This document shows, one piece after another, positions 15,219 to 24,184 of a stretch of DNA of 64,000 bases. The notes below the pieces were generated by a model. That model saw nothing but the letters and a program-made list of their open reading frames with translations, had not been told where the DNA came from and did not search any database. Numbering within the stretch: the stretch's first letter is position 1; the number at the start of each line of letters is the position of its first letter. The position numbers and the translations under genes are program-made. Origin of the DNA: Planktosalinus lacus (lineage in GTDB: Bacteria; Bacteroidota; Bacteroidia; Flavobacteriales; Flavobacteriaceae); NCBI RefSeq assembly GCF_014640155.1, contig NZ_BMGK01000004.1:231350-295349 (forward strand). Reading direction: 5' to 3'.

Positions 15219-18206
15219 ATGAAATACCATTTCAACGACATAGAAGCCAAATGGCGGAAGTACTGGGAAGAAAACCAAACCTTTCAAGCCCAAAACAATA
15301 GTGACAAGCCAAAATACTATGTTTTGGATATGTTTCCTTATCCATCGGGAGCGGGACTTCACGTGGGGCACCCGCTTGGGTATATTGCCAGTGACATTTA
15401 TGCACGCTACAAACGCCACAAAGGGTTTAATGTGTTGCACCCCATGGGCTATGACTCTTTTGGCCTTCCGGCGGAACAATATGCCATTCAAACAGGACAG
15501 CATCCTGCAATTACTACTGAAACCAATATCAACCGGTACAGAGAGCAGCTGGACCGCATCGGGTTCTCCTTTGACTGGAGCCGCGAAGTGCGCACCTCCA
15601 ACCCTGATTATTACAAATGGACACAATGGATTTTCACCGAATTGTTCCACTCCTGGTACAACAAAGACACTGACAAAGCCGAACCCATAGAAACGCTTAT
15701 CACGCAATTTACCAACGAAGGCAATGAGCTTGTAAACGCTGTTTGCGACGAAGACATCATCCCGTTTACTGCTGAAATGTGGAACGCCTATGATGAAGAG
15801 CAACAACAAAAAATATTATTACAATACCGCCTCACCTATCTCGCTGAAACCGAAGTCAACTGGTGTCCTGCACTGGGAACCGTTTTGGCCAACGACGAAA
15901 TCGTAAACGGTGTCTCCGAACGAGGCGGGCATCCCGTGGTGCGTAAAAAAATGAAGCAATGGAGCATGCGCATCACTGCCTACGCCCAACGCCTGCTCGA
16001 CGGACTTAACCGGATTGACTGGCCACAACCGTTGAAGGATTCGCAGACGAATTGGATTGGGAGGTCGCAAGGAGCTTCTGTGAAATTTCAAATTCCAAAT
16101 TCCAAATTCCAAATTTCTGTATTTACTACAAGACCTGACACCATCTTTGGTGTTTCGTTTATGACCCTTGCTCCTGAACACGAACTCGTTGAAAAAATCA
16201 CCACTCCGGAGCAAAAGGAAGCGGTGGAAGCCTATATCGAGCAGACTGCCAGGCGCAGTGAACGCGAGCGTATGGCTGATGTAAAGACCATTTCGGGGGT
16301 GTTTACCGGGGCGTATGCTGAGCATCCGTTTTCAAAAGAGCCTATTCCTATCTGGATTGGCGATTATGTGTTGGCGAGTTACGGCACCGGTGCTGTGATG
16401 GCTGTGCCTTGTGGTGATGAGCGTGATTATGCTTTCGCCAAACATTTTAACATCCCTATTCCTAACATCTTTGATCAGGACATTTCTGAAAATGCCTTTA
16501 CCGAAAAAGAAGGGTTTAAAATTGTCAACTCTGATTTTCTAAATGGGCTTAGCTACAAGGAAGCGAATGAAAAAGCTATTGAAGCACTGGAAAACATAGA
16601 CCAAGGCACCGGAAAAATAAATTACCGATTGCGCGATGCGGTGTTTAGTCGCCAGCGGTATTGGGGCGAGCCTTTTCCCATTTATTATGTAAACGGATTG
16701 CCCAAAACCATCGACCCGGAGCATTTACCCATTCAATTGCCCGAAGTGGAAAAATACCTCCCCACCGAAGATGGCCAACCGCCTTTAGGCCGCGCTGATG
16801 TCTGGACCTGGGATGCTGAAAAGTCTGTCGTGGTCAGTAATGAGTTGATAGACAATGAAACGATATTTCCATTAGAACTCAACACCATGCCCGGTTGGGC
16901 CGGAAGTAGTTGGTATTTGTTCCGCTATATGGATGCGAATAACGAGGACGAACTTGCAAGTCGGGAAGCATTGGACTACTGGCAAAATGTCGATTTATAC
17001 ATCGGTGGCAGCGAGCACGCCACCGGTCATTTGTTATACTCTCGTTTCTGGACCAAGTTTTTGTATGACCGCGAATTTTTAAAAGTGGACGAGCCCTTTA
17101 AAAAGCTGATCAATCAGGGGATGATTTTGGGGGAAAGTGCTTTTGTATATGTTTTACAGCCAAAACTCATAAGTCCAAAAGGCAATGACGATATTAATGT
17201 AAATGCTCAAGTACTGATTAGTAAAGAAGTATATGAAGAAATAAATGATGGTGGCAATATCGAATCCCTTCCAAAACCATTATATGATTTTGTTTTTGAA
17301 AATGTCAAACACTTTCAAGAATATAACCTTAGAGCAAAAGATTACAAAATAAATTTTGTATGTTTTAAAACAACGATTGATGTAAAATATGTCAACATTT
17401 CTAATGAAATTAATTTGACTGGCTTTAGTGAAGATGAAAGATATAAAGCATTAAAAAATGCAAGTTATTTTGATGGAGAAAAAGTCATTAATAATCAAGA
17501 TGTAAAAGTTGTTCGCGAAGTCGAAAAAATGTCCAAGTCCAAATACAACGTCGTCAACCCCGACGACATTTGCGACCAGTATGGCGCCGACACCTTAAGA
17601 ATGTATGAAATGTTCCTAGGTCCGTTGGAGCAAGCCAAACCTTGGAATATGGCCGGCATCACCGGTGTGCATAGTTTTTTGAAAAAGTTCTGGAAACTTT
17701 ATTGTGATGACTACGGGCTTTTGGTTACAGACAGCCCCGCTTCCAAAGACAGTTTAAAAACCCTGCACAAAACCATCAAAAAAGTGGAAGAAGACATTGA
17801 GAACTTTAGTTTTAACACTTCGGTTTCTACGTTTATGATTGCGGTGAATGAATTGACGGCTCAAAAATGTACTTCGCGCGAAGTGCTGGAACCCTTGGCT
17901 GTTTTGATTTCGCCTTATGCACCTCATATCGCTGAAGAATTGTGGAGCAAACTGGGGCATACAGAAAGTATTTCAACCGCTCCTTTCCCTGAGTTTGATG
18001 AAAAGCACCTGGTGGAAAGCACCAAGGAATACCCTATTTCGTTTAACGGAAAAATGCGTTTTACACTGGAATTGCCTTTGGATTTACCCAAAGAAGAAAT
18101 CGAAAAAGCCGTAATGGCCCACGAAAAAACGCAGCACTATCTTGAAGGTCGCACTCCTAAAAAGGTGATTGTTGTTCCCGGGAAGATTGTTAATATTGTG
18201 GGGTAA
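15219..18206 (+). CDS. leuS: Leucyl-tRNA synthetase
   Basis: This 995-residue class Ia synthetase charges tRNA-Leu. It shows PYPSGAGLHVGHPLGY with the HIGH motif at 48-51, the editing-domain signature TTRPDTIFG, GSSWYLFRYMD, and EKMSKSKYN with KMSKS at 770-774, then the anticodon-binding domain. Two parts are unusual. In the editing-domain approach, three perfect AAATTCC heptamers encode KFQIPNSKFQIS. Just before KMSKS (about 645-765) the leucine-specific insertion is AT-rich and unlike the usual Bacteroidota sequence. Both keep the frame. The start is ATG at 15219. A 77-bp gap separates it from the next gene. Confidence 0.95.
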   Translation: MKYHFNDIEAKWRKYWEENQTFQAQNNSDKPKYYVLDMFPYPSGAGLHVGHPLGYIASDIYARYKRHKGFNVLHPMGYDSFGLPAEQYAIQTGQHPAITTETNINRYREQLDRIGFSFDWSREVRTSNPDYYKWTQWIFTELFHSWYNKDTDKAEPIETLITQFTNEGNELVNAVCDEDIIPFTAEMWNAYDEEQQQKILLQYRLTYLAETEVNWCPALGTVLANDEIVNGVSERGGHPVVRKKMKQWSMRITAYAQRLLDGLNRIDWPQPLKDSQTNWIGRSQGASVKFQIPNSKFQISVFTTRPDTIFGVSFMTLAPEHELVEKITTPEQKEAVEAYIEQTARRSERERMADVKTISGVFTGAYAEHPFSKEPIPIWIGDYVLASYGTGAVMAVPCGDERDYAFAKHFNIPIPNIFDQDISENAFTEKEGFKIVNSDFLNGLSYKEANEKAIEALENIDQGTGKINYRLRDAVFSRQRYWGEPFPIYYVNGLPKTIDPEHLPIQLPEVEKYLPTEDGQPPLGRADVWTWDAEKSVVVSNELIDNETIFPLELNTMPGWAGSSWYLFRYMDANNEDELASREALDYWQNVDLYIGGSEHATGHLLYSRFWTKFLYDREFLKVDEPFKKLINQGMILGESAFVYVLQPKLISPKGNDDINVNAQVLISKEVYEEINDGGNIESLPKPLYDFVFENVKHFQEYNLRAKDYKINFVCFKTTIDVKYVNISNEINLTGFSEDERYKALKNASYFDGEKVINNQDVKVVREVEKMSKSKYNVVNPDDICDQYGADTLRMYEMFLGPLEQAKPWNMAGITGVHSFLKKFWKLYCDDYGLLVTDSPASKDSLKTLHKTIKKVEEDIENFSFNTSVSTFMIAVNELTAQKCTSREVLEPLAVLISPYAPHIAEELWSKLGHTESISTAPFPEFDEKHLVESTKEYPISFNGKMRFTLELPLDLPKEEIEKAVMAHEKTQHYLEGRTPKKVIVVPGKIVNIVG
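16083..16116. repeat. Heptamer tandem repeat inside leuS
   Basis: AAATTCC occurs three times without interruption (16090-16110), flanked by AAATTTC variants on both sides. It is translated in frame within the editing-domain region of LeuRS. The heptamer GGAATTT (reverse strand) is a simple repeat seen in Bacteroidota intergenic DNA. Confidence 0.8.
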
Positions 18207-18283
18207 GACGAAATGACAGCCCAAAAAATCGGCAGGATTTTTGGTGTATGTGAAACAATAAAATTTAAACAAAGAACAAAACA

Positions 18284-18970
18284 ATGATTGGATATTATAT
18301 TTTAGCGGCACTCATTTTTGGAGTGAGCTTGTATGTAAGCAACCGCTTAAAGAGCAAGTTTAAAAAATACTCAAAAGTTCATTTGCAGAATGGCATGAGC
18401 GGTAAAGAAATAGCAGAAAAAATGCTGGCTGATCACGGCATTCGTGATGTACAGGTTATTTCCACCCCGGGAATGCTGACAGACCATTACAACCCGATGA
18501 AGAAAACCGTCAACCTGAGTGAAGGTGTTTATATGCAGCGCAATGCCGCTGCAGCAGCCGTTGCTGCTCACGAAGTGGGGCACGCCGTGCAACACGCACA
18601 GGCTTATTCTTGGTTGGATATGCGATCCAAACTAGTGCCGGTGGTAAGTGTGGCTTCGCAGTATTCACAATGGGTGATTTTGGGTGGTCTGGTCTTAGCT
18701 GCAGGAACAGCTTTTGGAAACACCCTTTTATTGATTGGAATCATAATGTATGGAATGGGAACACTGTTCAGTTTTATTACCCTTCCTGTGGAATATGACG
18801 CCAGTAACCGTGCATTGGCCTGGATGACCAATAAAAACATGCTTTCTCAGCAAGAACATGCAGGGGCCAAAGATTCGTTGAAATGGGCAGCACGCACTTA
18901 TGTAGTAGCTGCTGTGGGTTCACTGGCTACCTTACTCTATTTTATTATGATCTATCTCGGAAGGGAATAA
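18284..18970 (+). CDS. YugP-like membrane zinc metallopeptidase
   Basis: This 228-residue protein has an N-terminal transmembrane segment (ILAALIFGVSLYV), then a soluble stretch with LADHGIRDVQVISTPG and the zinc motif HEVGH in AAHEVGHAVQHAQ. Two or three membrane helices follow in the C-terminal half. This matches the Zn_peptidase_2 (DUF/YugP) family of membrane proteases with unknown targets. The third zinc ligand probably lies in VEYDASNRA. It follows leuS by 77 bp on the same strand and is closed by a strong terminator, so the two may share a transcript. Confidence 0.85.
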   Translation: MIGYYILAALIFGVSLYVSNRLKSKFKKYSKVHLQNGMSGKEIAEKMLADHGIRDVQVISTPGMLTDHYNPMKKTVNLSEGVYMQRNAAAAAVAAHEVGHAVQHAQAYSWLDMRSKLVPVVSVASQYSQWVILGGLVLAAGTAFGNTLLLIGIIMYGMGTLFSFITLPVEYDASNRALAWMTNKNMLSQQEHAGAKDSLKWAARTYVVAAVGSLATLLYFIMIYLGRE

Positions 18971-18991
18971 TTTTATCAAATCACAAATCAT

Positions 18992-19028
18992 AAGCACCAA
19001 AACCCATAAAGGTTTTGGTGCTTTTTTA
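18992..19028 (+). terminator. Rho-independent terminator after the YugP-like gene
   Basis: The stem AAGCACCAAAACC / GGTTTTGGTGCTT (18992-19004 with 19011-19023) is followed by a T run. The next gene is convergent (ending at 19048), so the hairpin may serve both strands. Confidence 0.88.
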
Positions 19029-19047
19029 TAATTTAATCTAAATTGAC

Positions 19048-20418
19048 TTATCCGTAAATGTTATCAGGGTTGTAGCCCAGGTAATCCAATTCATATTCTT
19101 TAAAGATAATACCATACGCCTCCAACTCTTTTAAAATGGGTTCATAAACCTCTTTTGTGATAGGTAGTTGAACGCCCGGCGTGGTAATCTCTCCATTGAG
19201 AATTTTGAGCGTGGCGATGGCAACGGGCAATCCCACCGTTTTTGCCATAGCTGTAAAAGTCTGGTCATCACCTTTTATCACCATATTGGAATCGATTTGA
19301 TGCTTTTTACCATTGAGTTCATAACCAAATTTGTGGTACATCACAATCATATCTTTGTCTTCGGGTTCCAGCATCCATTTGTCCATCAGGATTTTTTGGA
19401 GACATTCAGCCGGAGTGGCATTTTTGAGACCTAATTTTTTGTTGGGGTTAAAAATATCCAGTTCCACCAATTTATCCCACATCAAGTCATCCTGATCAAT
19501 TTTCAGACTGTGGCGTAGTTTTAATTCCACTGCGTCTGTGGGAGAATAAGGTAAAAAGAGGTTGACAAATTCACGGTAACTCATGTTTTCGGTTTTCTGA
19601 AGTCGGTAAGAATCATCAGTCATTCCCAGTTGCACAAACATATTCCAGGCCTTACTGAAGCCCACCCGACGAATGGTTCCCCTGTAAAGGGTGAGAATAT
19701 CTTCCAATCCATAAATTTCACGATACTTAAGTGAATTCCTGTTGGCATAGCCTTCAAAACGGCCATAACCGTTGATATCTAAAAACTCGGTTCTTCTAAA
19801 GAGTCTGTGGTAAGGAATGTATTTGTATTTTCCTTCCTGAATAAATTCGGCTGCACCACCCTGTCCTGCTAAAACGACATTGCGCGGGTTCCATGTAAAT
19901 TTATAGTTCCAAAGATTGGTATCGCTTTCAGGAGCTACCAGTCCGCCACAAAACGATTCAAAAAGGAGCATCTTTCCTCCTTTTTCGCGAATGCGGTCTA
20001 TCACCTGCATCGCACTCATATGATCAATCCCCGGGTCGAGACCAATTTCGTTCATAAACACCAACTCTTTTGATTTCACTTTTGAATCTAAATTGAGCAT
20101 TTCATCACTGATGTAGGATGCGGTAACTAAATTTTTGCCAAATTCTAAACAGTCCTTGGCAACCTCAATATGATAACGCGCGGGAAGCATTGAAATAACG
20201 ATATCTGCATTATCGATCGCCTCTCTCCGTTGTTTGTCATGAAACACATCAAGCACCATCGCCTTAGCATTTGGGTGGTCATTCAAAAGTGTATTTGCCG
20301 ATTTGATATTCACATCACCAACAGTCAAAAACAATTGTTCCTCTTCTGATTTATCAAGCAGGTATTTGATCAGGCTACTTGCCGAACGGCCGGCACCAAT
20401 TATTAAGATATTCCTCAT
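19048..20418 (-). CDS. Saccharopine dehydrogenase family protein (LYS9-like)
   Basis: This 456-residue protein opens with a Rossmann loop (MRNILIIGAGRSASSLIKYL). It has the family segments NADIVISMLPARYH, MNEIGLDPGIDHMSAM and ESFCGGLVAPE, and a C-terminal catalytic domain. It should interconvert saccharopine with glutamate and aminoadipate semialdehyde. A glutaryl-CoA-dehydrogenase-like gene at 41012-42190 would fit lysine breakdown through saccharopine, but the two are far apart and the link is inferred. It is a single gene, convergent with the YugP-like gene and divergent from the DUF423 gene. The start is ATG at 20418. Confidence 0.85.
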   Translation of the reverse strand: MRNILIIGAGRSASSLIKYLLDKSEEEQLFLTVGDVNIKSANTLLNDHPNAKAMVLDVFHDKQRREAIDNADIVISMLPARYHIEVAKDCLEFGKNLVTASYISDEMLNLDSKVKSKELVFMNEIGLDPGIDHMSAMQVIDRIREKGGKMLLFESFCGGLVAPESDTNLWNYKFTWNPRNVVLAGQGGAAEFIQEGKYKYIPYHRLFRRTEFLDINGYGRFEGYANRNSLKYREIYGLEDILTLYRGTIRRVGFSKAWNMFVQLGMTDDSYRLQKTENMSYREFVNLFLPYSPTDAVELKLRHSLKIDQDDLMWDKLVELDIFNPNKKLGLKNATPAECLQKILMDKWMLEPEDKDMIVMYHKFGYELNGKKHQIDSNMVIKGDDQTFTAMAKTVGLPVAIATLKILNGEITTPGVQLPITKEVYEPILKELEAYGIIFKEYELDYLGYNPDNIYG

Positions 20419-20494
20419 TCTAATTATGTAAATTTGTATTAAGTTTCATCAGGTTACGAATGTACTAAATTGTGAACGTTTCAAAAAAAGAAGT

Positions 20495-20884
20495 ATGCAT
20501 AAAAATACAGTTATTTTAGGGGTTATATTTGCAATTCTCGCCGTTGTTTTAGGTGCCTTTGGTGCCCATGGATTAAAATCAATTTTATCAACTGAAGCAC
20601 TGGCTACTTTTGAGGTGGGTGTGAGATATCAAATGTATCATGCACTGGCGTTGATTGTAGTTGGCCTTTCGGGAAAATTAACCGGGAAAATTGTATACAC
20701 CCTAACAACCTTTTTTACACTTGGAATTCTCTTGTTCAGTGGGTCGATTTACCTGCTTTCGCTTCAAGATATTTTTACTGTAAACTTTTCCGGAATTGGC
20801 TTTATCACTCCTTTGGGCGGCACTTGTTTTATCCTTGGATGGTGTTATTTTTTGTGGAAAATTATTACGTTAAAGTCGATATAA
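20495..20884 (+). CDS. DUF423 (YgdD-like) inner membrane protein
   Basis: This 129-residue protein has four predicted membrane helices. The N-terminal LGAFGAHGLKS and the following RYQMYHALAL are the DUF423 signature. Late motifs IYLLSL and ITPLGGTCFILGW also fit. The family is widespread and functionally uncharacterised. It lies 77 bp from the divergent saccharopine dehydrogenase and 76 bp before pckA, which has its own promoter-like box. Confidence 0.85.
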   Translation: MHKNTVILGVIFAILAVVLGAFGAHGLKSILSTEALATFEVGVRYQMYHALALIVVGLSGKLTGKIVYTLTTFFTLGILLFSGSIYLLSLQDIFTVNFSGIGFITPLGGTCFILGWCYFLWKIITLKSI

Positions 20885-20932
20885 ATCTTCATTATTTAAG
20901 GGTTTTCTAGGTAAATATTTTATACTTTTGTA

Positions 20933-20940
20933 ACCCACAA
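20933..20940 (+). promoter_or_regulatory. Candidate -7 box for pckA
   Basis: TACTTTTG fits TAnnTTTG and lies 20 bp before the pckA ATG. TTTT at 20903 could be a poor -33 element. Confidence 0.5.
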
Positions 20941-20960
20941 CAAACATTTAAACAAAAGTT

Positions 20961-22559
20961 ATGGTCAATAGTAACCAAGCAACTAAAACGATTTCGTTAG
21001 AACAATACGGAATCAAAAACGCAAAAGTTAACTACCAACTCTCTCCGGACGAACTCCACAAAATCACAATCGAAAAAGGCCAAGGCGTTGAAGCAAATTC
21101 AGGTGCACTGGCTGTCAATACTGGTGAGTTTACTGGACGTTCACCAAAAGACAGATTTATTGTAAAAGATGCTGTTACCGAAGATAAAGTGTGGTGGGGA
21201 AACATCAACATCCCTTTTGATACTCAAAAATTTGACAAACTTTACAATAAAGTTGTTGATTACCTTTCTGAAAAAGAACTTTTTGTGAGAGACAGCTATG
21301 CCTGTGCAGATCCCAATTATAAATTGAATATCAGGGTAATCAATGAATACCCCTGGTCAAACCTGTTTGCTCACAATATGTTTTTAAGGCCAGAAGAAAG
21401 TGAATTAACAACATTTGATCCAGAATGGACTGTGGTGAATGCGCCCGGATTTAATGCAGACCCTGAAGAAGACGGTACCAGACAACACAATTTTGCAATC
21501 TTAAACTTTACTAAAAAGATCGCCTTGATTGGCGGTACCGGTTATACAGGAGAAATCAAAAAAGGAATTTTCTCTGCACTGAATTTTATATTGCCCGTGT
21601 ATAAAAACACGCTACCAATGCATTGTTCTGCCAATGTGGGTGAAAATGGGGAAACAGCAGTTTTCTTCGGACTTTCAGGTACCGGAAAAACAACTTTATC
21701 TGCTGACCCAAACCGAAAATTGATTGGTGACGACGAACACGGCTGGACGGCAGAAAACACAATCTTCAACTTTGAAGGCGGTTGTTATGCCAAAGTGATT
21801 AACTTAACTGAAGAGCAAGAGCCTGACATTTTCAGAGCCATTAAAAAAGGTGCCATTCTTGAAAACGTGATTATGGATAAAAATGGTGAAGTTGATTTTG
21901 AAAACATCACCATAACTCAAAACACACGTGTGAGTTATCCAATCTATCACATAGACAACATTCAAATTCCCTCGATTGGCCATAATCCAAAAAATATATT
22001 CTTTTTAACTGCCGATGCCTTTGGTGTATTGCCTCCCATCTCAAAGTTAACTCCGGGTCAGGCTGCTTATCACTTCATAAGTGGTTACACAGCAAAAGTA
22101 GCAGGTACTGAAGCAGGTGTGGATGAACCTACACCCAATTTCTCTGCGTGTTTTGGAGCGCCATTTATGCCGTTACATCCAACAGAATATGCCGAGATGT
22201 TAAGTAAAAAAATGAAGGAGACAGGAGTGAATGTATGGCTTGTAAATACCGGGTGGACCGGAGGTCCCTATGGTGTTGGAAGTCGTATGAAACTTAAATT
22301 TACACGTGCCATGATTACTGCAGCGCTTGAGGGTGAGCTTGAACATGTTGAATTTGAAAATCACCCATTATTTGGACTATCAATGCCCACTTCTTGTCCC
22401 AATGTACCCGATGAAATTTTAAACCCAAGAAACACCTGGAAAAATCTTAAATCTTATGATGTACAGGCGAAAGAACTGGCAGCTTCCTTTAGGGAGAACT
22501 TTGCCAAATTTGAATCTTATGCCAATGCGGAGATTATGGGTGGAGCGCCGATGGGATAA
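20961..22559 (+). CDS. pckA: Phosphoenolpyruvate carboxykinase (ATP)
   Basis: This 532-residue enzyme converts oxaloacetate and ATP to PEP, the first step of gluconeogenesis. It shows GEFTGRSPKDRFIVKD near the N-terminus, the PCK-specific HCSANVGENG, the kinase loop FGLSGTGKTTLSADP, the metal-binding LIGDDEHGW, and the C-terminal NTGWTGGPYGVGSRMKL. Length and motifs are standard for the ATP-type enzyme. A strong terminator 20 bp past the stop closes a single-gene unit. The start is ATG at 20961. Confidence 0.96.
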   Translation: MVNSNQATKTISLEQYGIKNAKVNYQLSPDELHKITIEKGQGVEANSGALAVNTGEFTGRSPKDRFIVKDAVTEDKVWWGNINIPFDTQKFDKLYNKVVDYLSEKELFVRDSYACADPNYKLNIRVINEYPWSNLFAHNMFLRPEESELTTFDPEWTVVNAPGFNADPEEDGTRQHNFAILNFTKKIALIGGTGYTGEIKKGIFSALNFILPVYKNTLPMHCSANVGENGETAVFFGLSGTGKTTLSADPNRKLIGDDEHGWTAENTIFNFEGGCYAKVINLTEEQEPDIFRAIKKGAILENVIMDKNGEVDFENITITQNTRVSYPIYHIDNIQIPSIGHNPKNIFFLTADAFGVLPPISKLTPGQAAYHFISGYTAKVAGTEAGVDEPTPNFSACFGAPFMPLHPTEYAEMLSKKMKETGVNVWLVNTGWTGGPYGVGSRMKLKFTRAMITAALEGELEHVEFENHPLFGLSMPTSCPNVPDEILNPRNTWKNLKSYDVQAKELAASFRENFAKFESYANAEIMGGAPMG

Positions 22560-22578
22560 TTAAAATTAAAACAAATAA

Positions 22579-22612
22579 AAAAGCGGCACTTTTTCAAGTG
22601 CCGCTTTTTTTA
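22579..22612 (+). terminator. Bidirectional terminator between pckA and hemD
   Basis: The stem AAAGCGGCACT / AGTGCCGCTTT has a short loop and flanking A and T runs on both sides, so it can end both pckA and the convergent hemD gene. Confidence 0.88.
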
Positions 22613-22626
22613 TAACTATATACCTT

Positions 22627-23376
22627 TTACTTTTTCTTGTTAGCTTCAACAATATATTTCTCCAATGCCATGGTCATTGAGGGTGTCTCAGGAGTGGGCG
22701 CATGAATATCAACGCGCAAACCGCTTTCTTTGGCCGCCTGAACAGTGGTGTTACCAAACACGGCAATACGGGTATCGTTTTGTTTAAAATCAGGGAAATT
22801 TTCCAATAGTGATTTGATTCCGCTGGGGCTAAAAAATACCAGGATGTCATAATACACATCTTTCAAATCTGAAAGGTCACTTACCACTGTTTTATAGAAT
22901 GTGGCTTGTTTCCATTTTACTTTCAACGAGTTTAAGATTTCGGGTACTTCCGGTTTTAAAACGTCTGAACAAGGCAATAAAAAATTCTCATTTTTATATT
23001 TTTTGATCATCGGTGAAAGTTCTGAAAAAGTGCGCTTGCCAACATAAATCTTTCGTTTTCGATAGACCACATACTTTTGCAGATAAAAAGCAACGGCTTC
23101 AGACAGACAAAAATACTTTAAAGTATCGGGCACTTTAAATCGCATTTCTTCAGCAATTCTGAAAAAATGATCTACAGAGTTTCTACTTGTAAGAATGATT
23201 GCGGTATAGTTGTTTAAATCAACTTTTTGCGCTCTAACATCTTTACTGGAAACACCTTCAACATGAATAAATGGTCTGAAGTCAATTTTTACTTTTTGCT
23301 TTTCAACAAGCTCAAAGTAAGGTGAGTTTTCGATTTTAGGTTCTGGTTGGGAAACCAAAATTGTTTTCACTTTCAT
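22627..23376 (-). CDS. hemD: Uroporphyrinogen-III synthase
   Basis: This 249-residue protein has the weakly conserved two-lobe HemD layout. It shows IILTSRNSVDHFF in the first lobe, FLLPCSDVLKPEVPEIL at the hinge, and ILVFFSPSGIKSLLENFP with IAVFGNTTVQAAKESG in the second. It should cyclise hydroxymethylbilane in haem synthesis. The upstream DUF4271 gene, 30 bp away, is its usual partner in flavobacteria, which supports the call. The gene ends near the bidirectional terminator. Confidence 0.85.
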   Translation of the reverse strand: MKVKTILVSQPEPKIENSPYFELVEKQKVKIDFRPFIHVEGVSSKDVRAQKVDLNNYTAIILTSRNSVDHFFRIAEEMRFKVPDTLKYFCLSEAVAFYLQKYVVYRKRKIYVGKRTFSELSPMIKKYKNENFLLPCSDVLKPEVPEILNSLKVKWKQATFYKTVVSDLSDLKDVYYDILVFFSPSGIKSLLENFPDFKQNDTRIAVFGNTTVQAAKESGLRVDIHAPTPETPSMTMALEKYIVEANKKK

Positions 23377-23406
23377 AAACCTGGTTGTTTTTTTAGTTAA
23401 AAAACC

Positions 23407-24075
23407 TCACTGCGTCATTACTATTTTATAGATCACAAAATAGGGTGAAATTTCAAGTGCGCAAAGATATAAAATAAAATAAAACAAATGGTTGCTTATT
23501 AGCTTTTCATAAGTTTTATAACTGTAAAGGAGTGAAATGAGGTTTAAAAGTAACACTATTACTAAAACAGCAATAAAAGCATTGGTGCCCGCATTGACTG
23601 CATACATAAATAGCATATTTATCAACAGTAATAAAATGGCTATCAGGTTTCTATAGGTCAATTTGTGATATAAATATTGATTGATATGGGTGTCTATCGA
23701 AAAAAGATTTGCGATTAGCTTTTCTATGTAAAACTTTAATCCTATAAAAATTGTATAAAACCCTGAAATCTGAATAAATACCAATGTATCTTGAAGTGTG
23801 ACCGATTCAAAAAAATGAGCAAAAAATAAAAATAAAAATAAGGATACAGAAAGTATTTGAACCAGTAACAACAACACATTGAATGGTTTAAATATTTCTG
23901 AGTTTTTTCCTTGTACCAAAAAATATTTATTAGAAACTATCAGAAAAATAAATTCATTAAATCGCGGACTGTTTAAAAGTTTGGCTGCTGCCATCAATAC
24001 AAAACACGCAAATACCAGCAAGGTCATCCAGTCAGGTATTGATATATTTTGCAATAGTATAATCACATTAAACAT
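23407..24075 (-). CDS. DUF4271 integral membrane protein
   Basis: This 222-residue protein is mostly hydrophobic, with about six membrane helices (for example MTLLVFACFVLMAAAK and VLIVIVLLLNLISLLYSY). Sequence and position next to hemD match the DUF4271 family of Bacteroidota. Its function is unknown. The 30-bp gap to hemD implies an operon with it. The start is ATG at 24075. Confidence 0.8.
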   Translation of the reverse strand: MFNVIILLQNISIPDWMTLLVFACFVLMAAAKLLNSPRFNEFIFLIVSNKYFLVQGKNSEIFKPFNVLLLLVQILSVSLFLFLFFAHFFESVTLQDTLVFIQISGFYTIFIGLKFYIEKLIANLFSIDTHINQYLYHKLTYRNLIAILLLLINMLFMYAVNAGTNAFIAVLVIVLLLNLISLLYSYKTYEKLISNHLFYFILYLCALEISPYFVIYKIVMTQ

Positions 24076-24160
24076 TTAAAAACGCAAATTTACTGTAAAT
24101 TAAGAGCAAAATTATGGTGGTTATAACATTTTTTAAACTCCACTTCAAATTAAAATTAAG

Positions 24161-24168
24161 TACATTTG
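24161..24168 (+). promoter_or_regulatory. Candidate -7 box for the glycosyltransferase/pyrC transcript
   Basis: TACATTTG fits TAnnTTTG, 16 bp before the ATG at 24185, implying a short leader. Confidence 0.5.
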
Positions 24169-24184
24169 CGCAAAATTTTAGGGA

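Noticed and set aside
15162-15809. Minus-strand 215-codon open frame inside leuS
   Set aside because: It is antisense to well-conserved LeuRS sequence and shows no protein family pattern.
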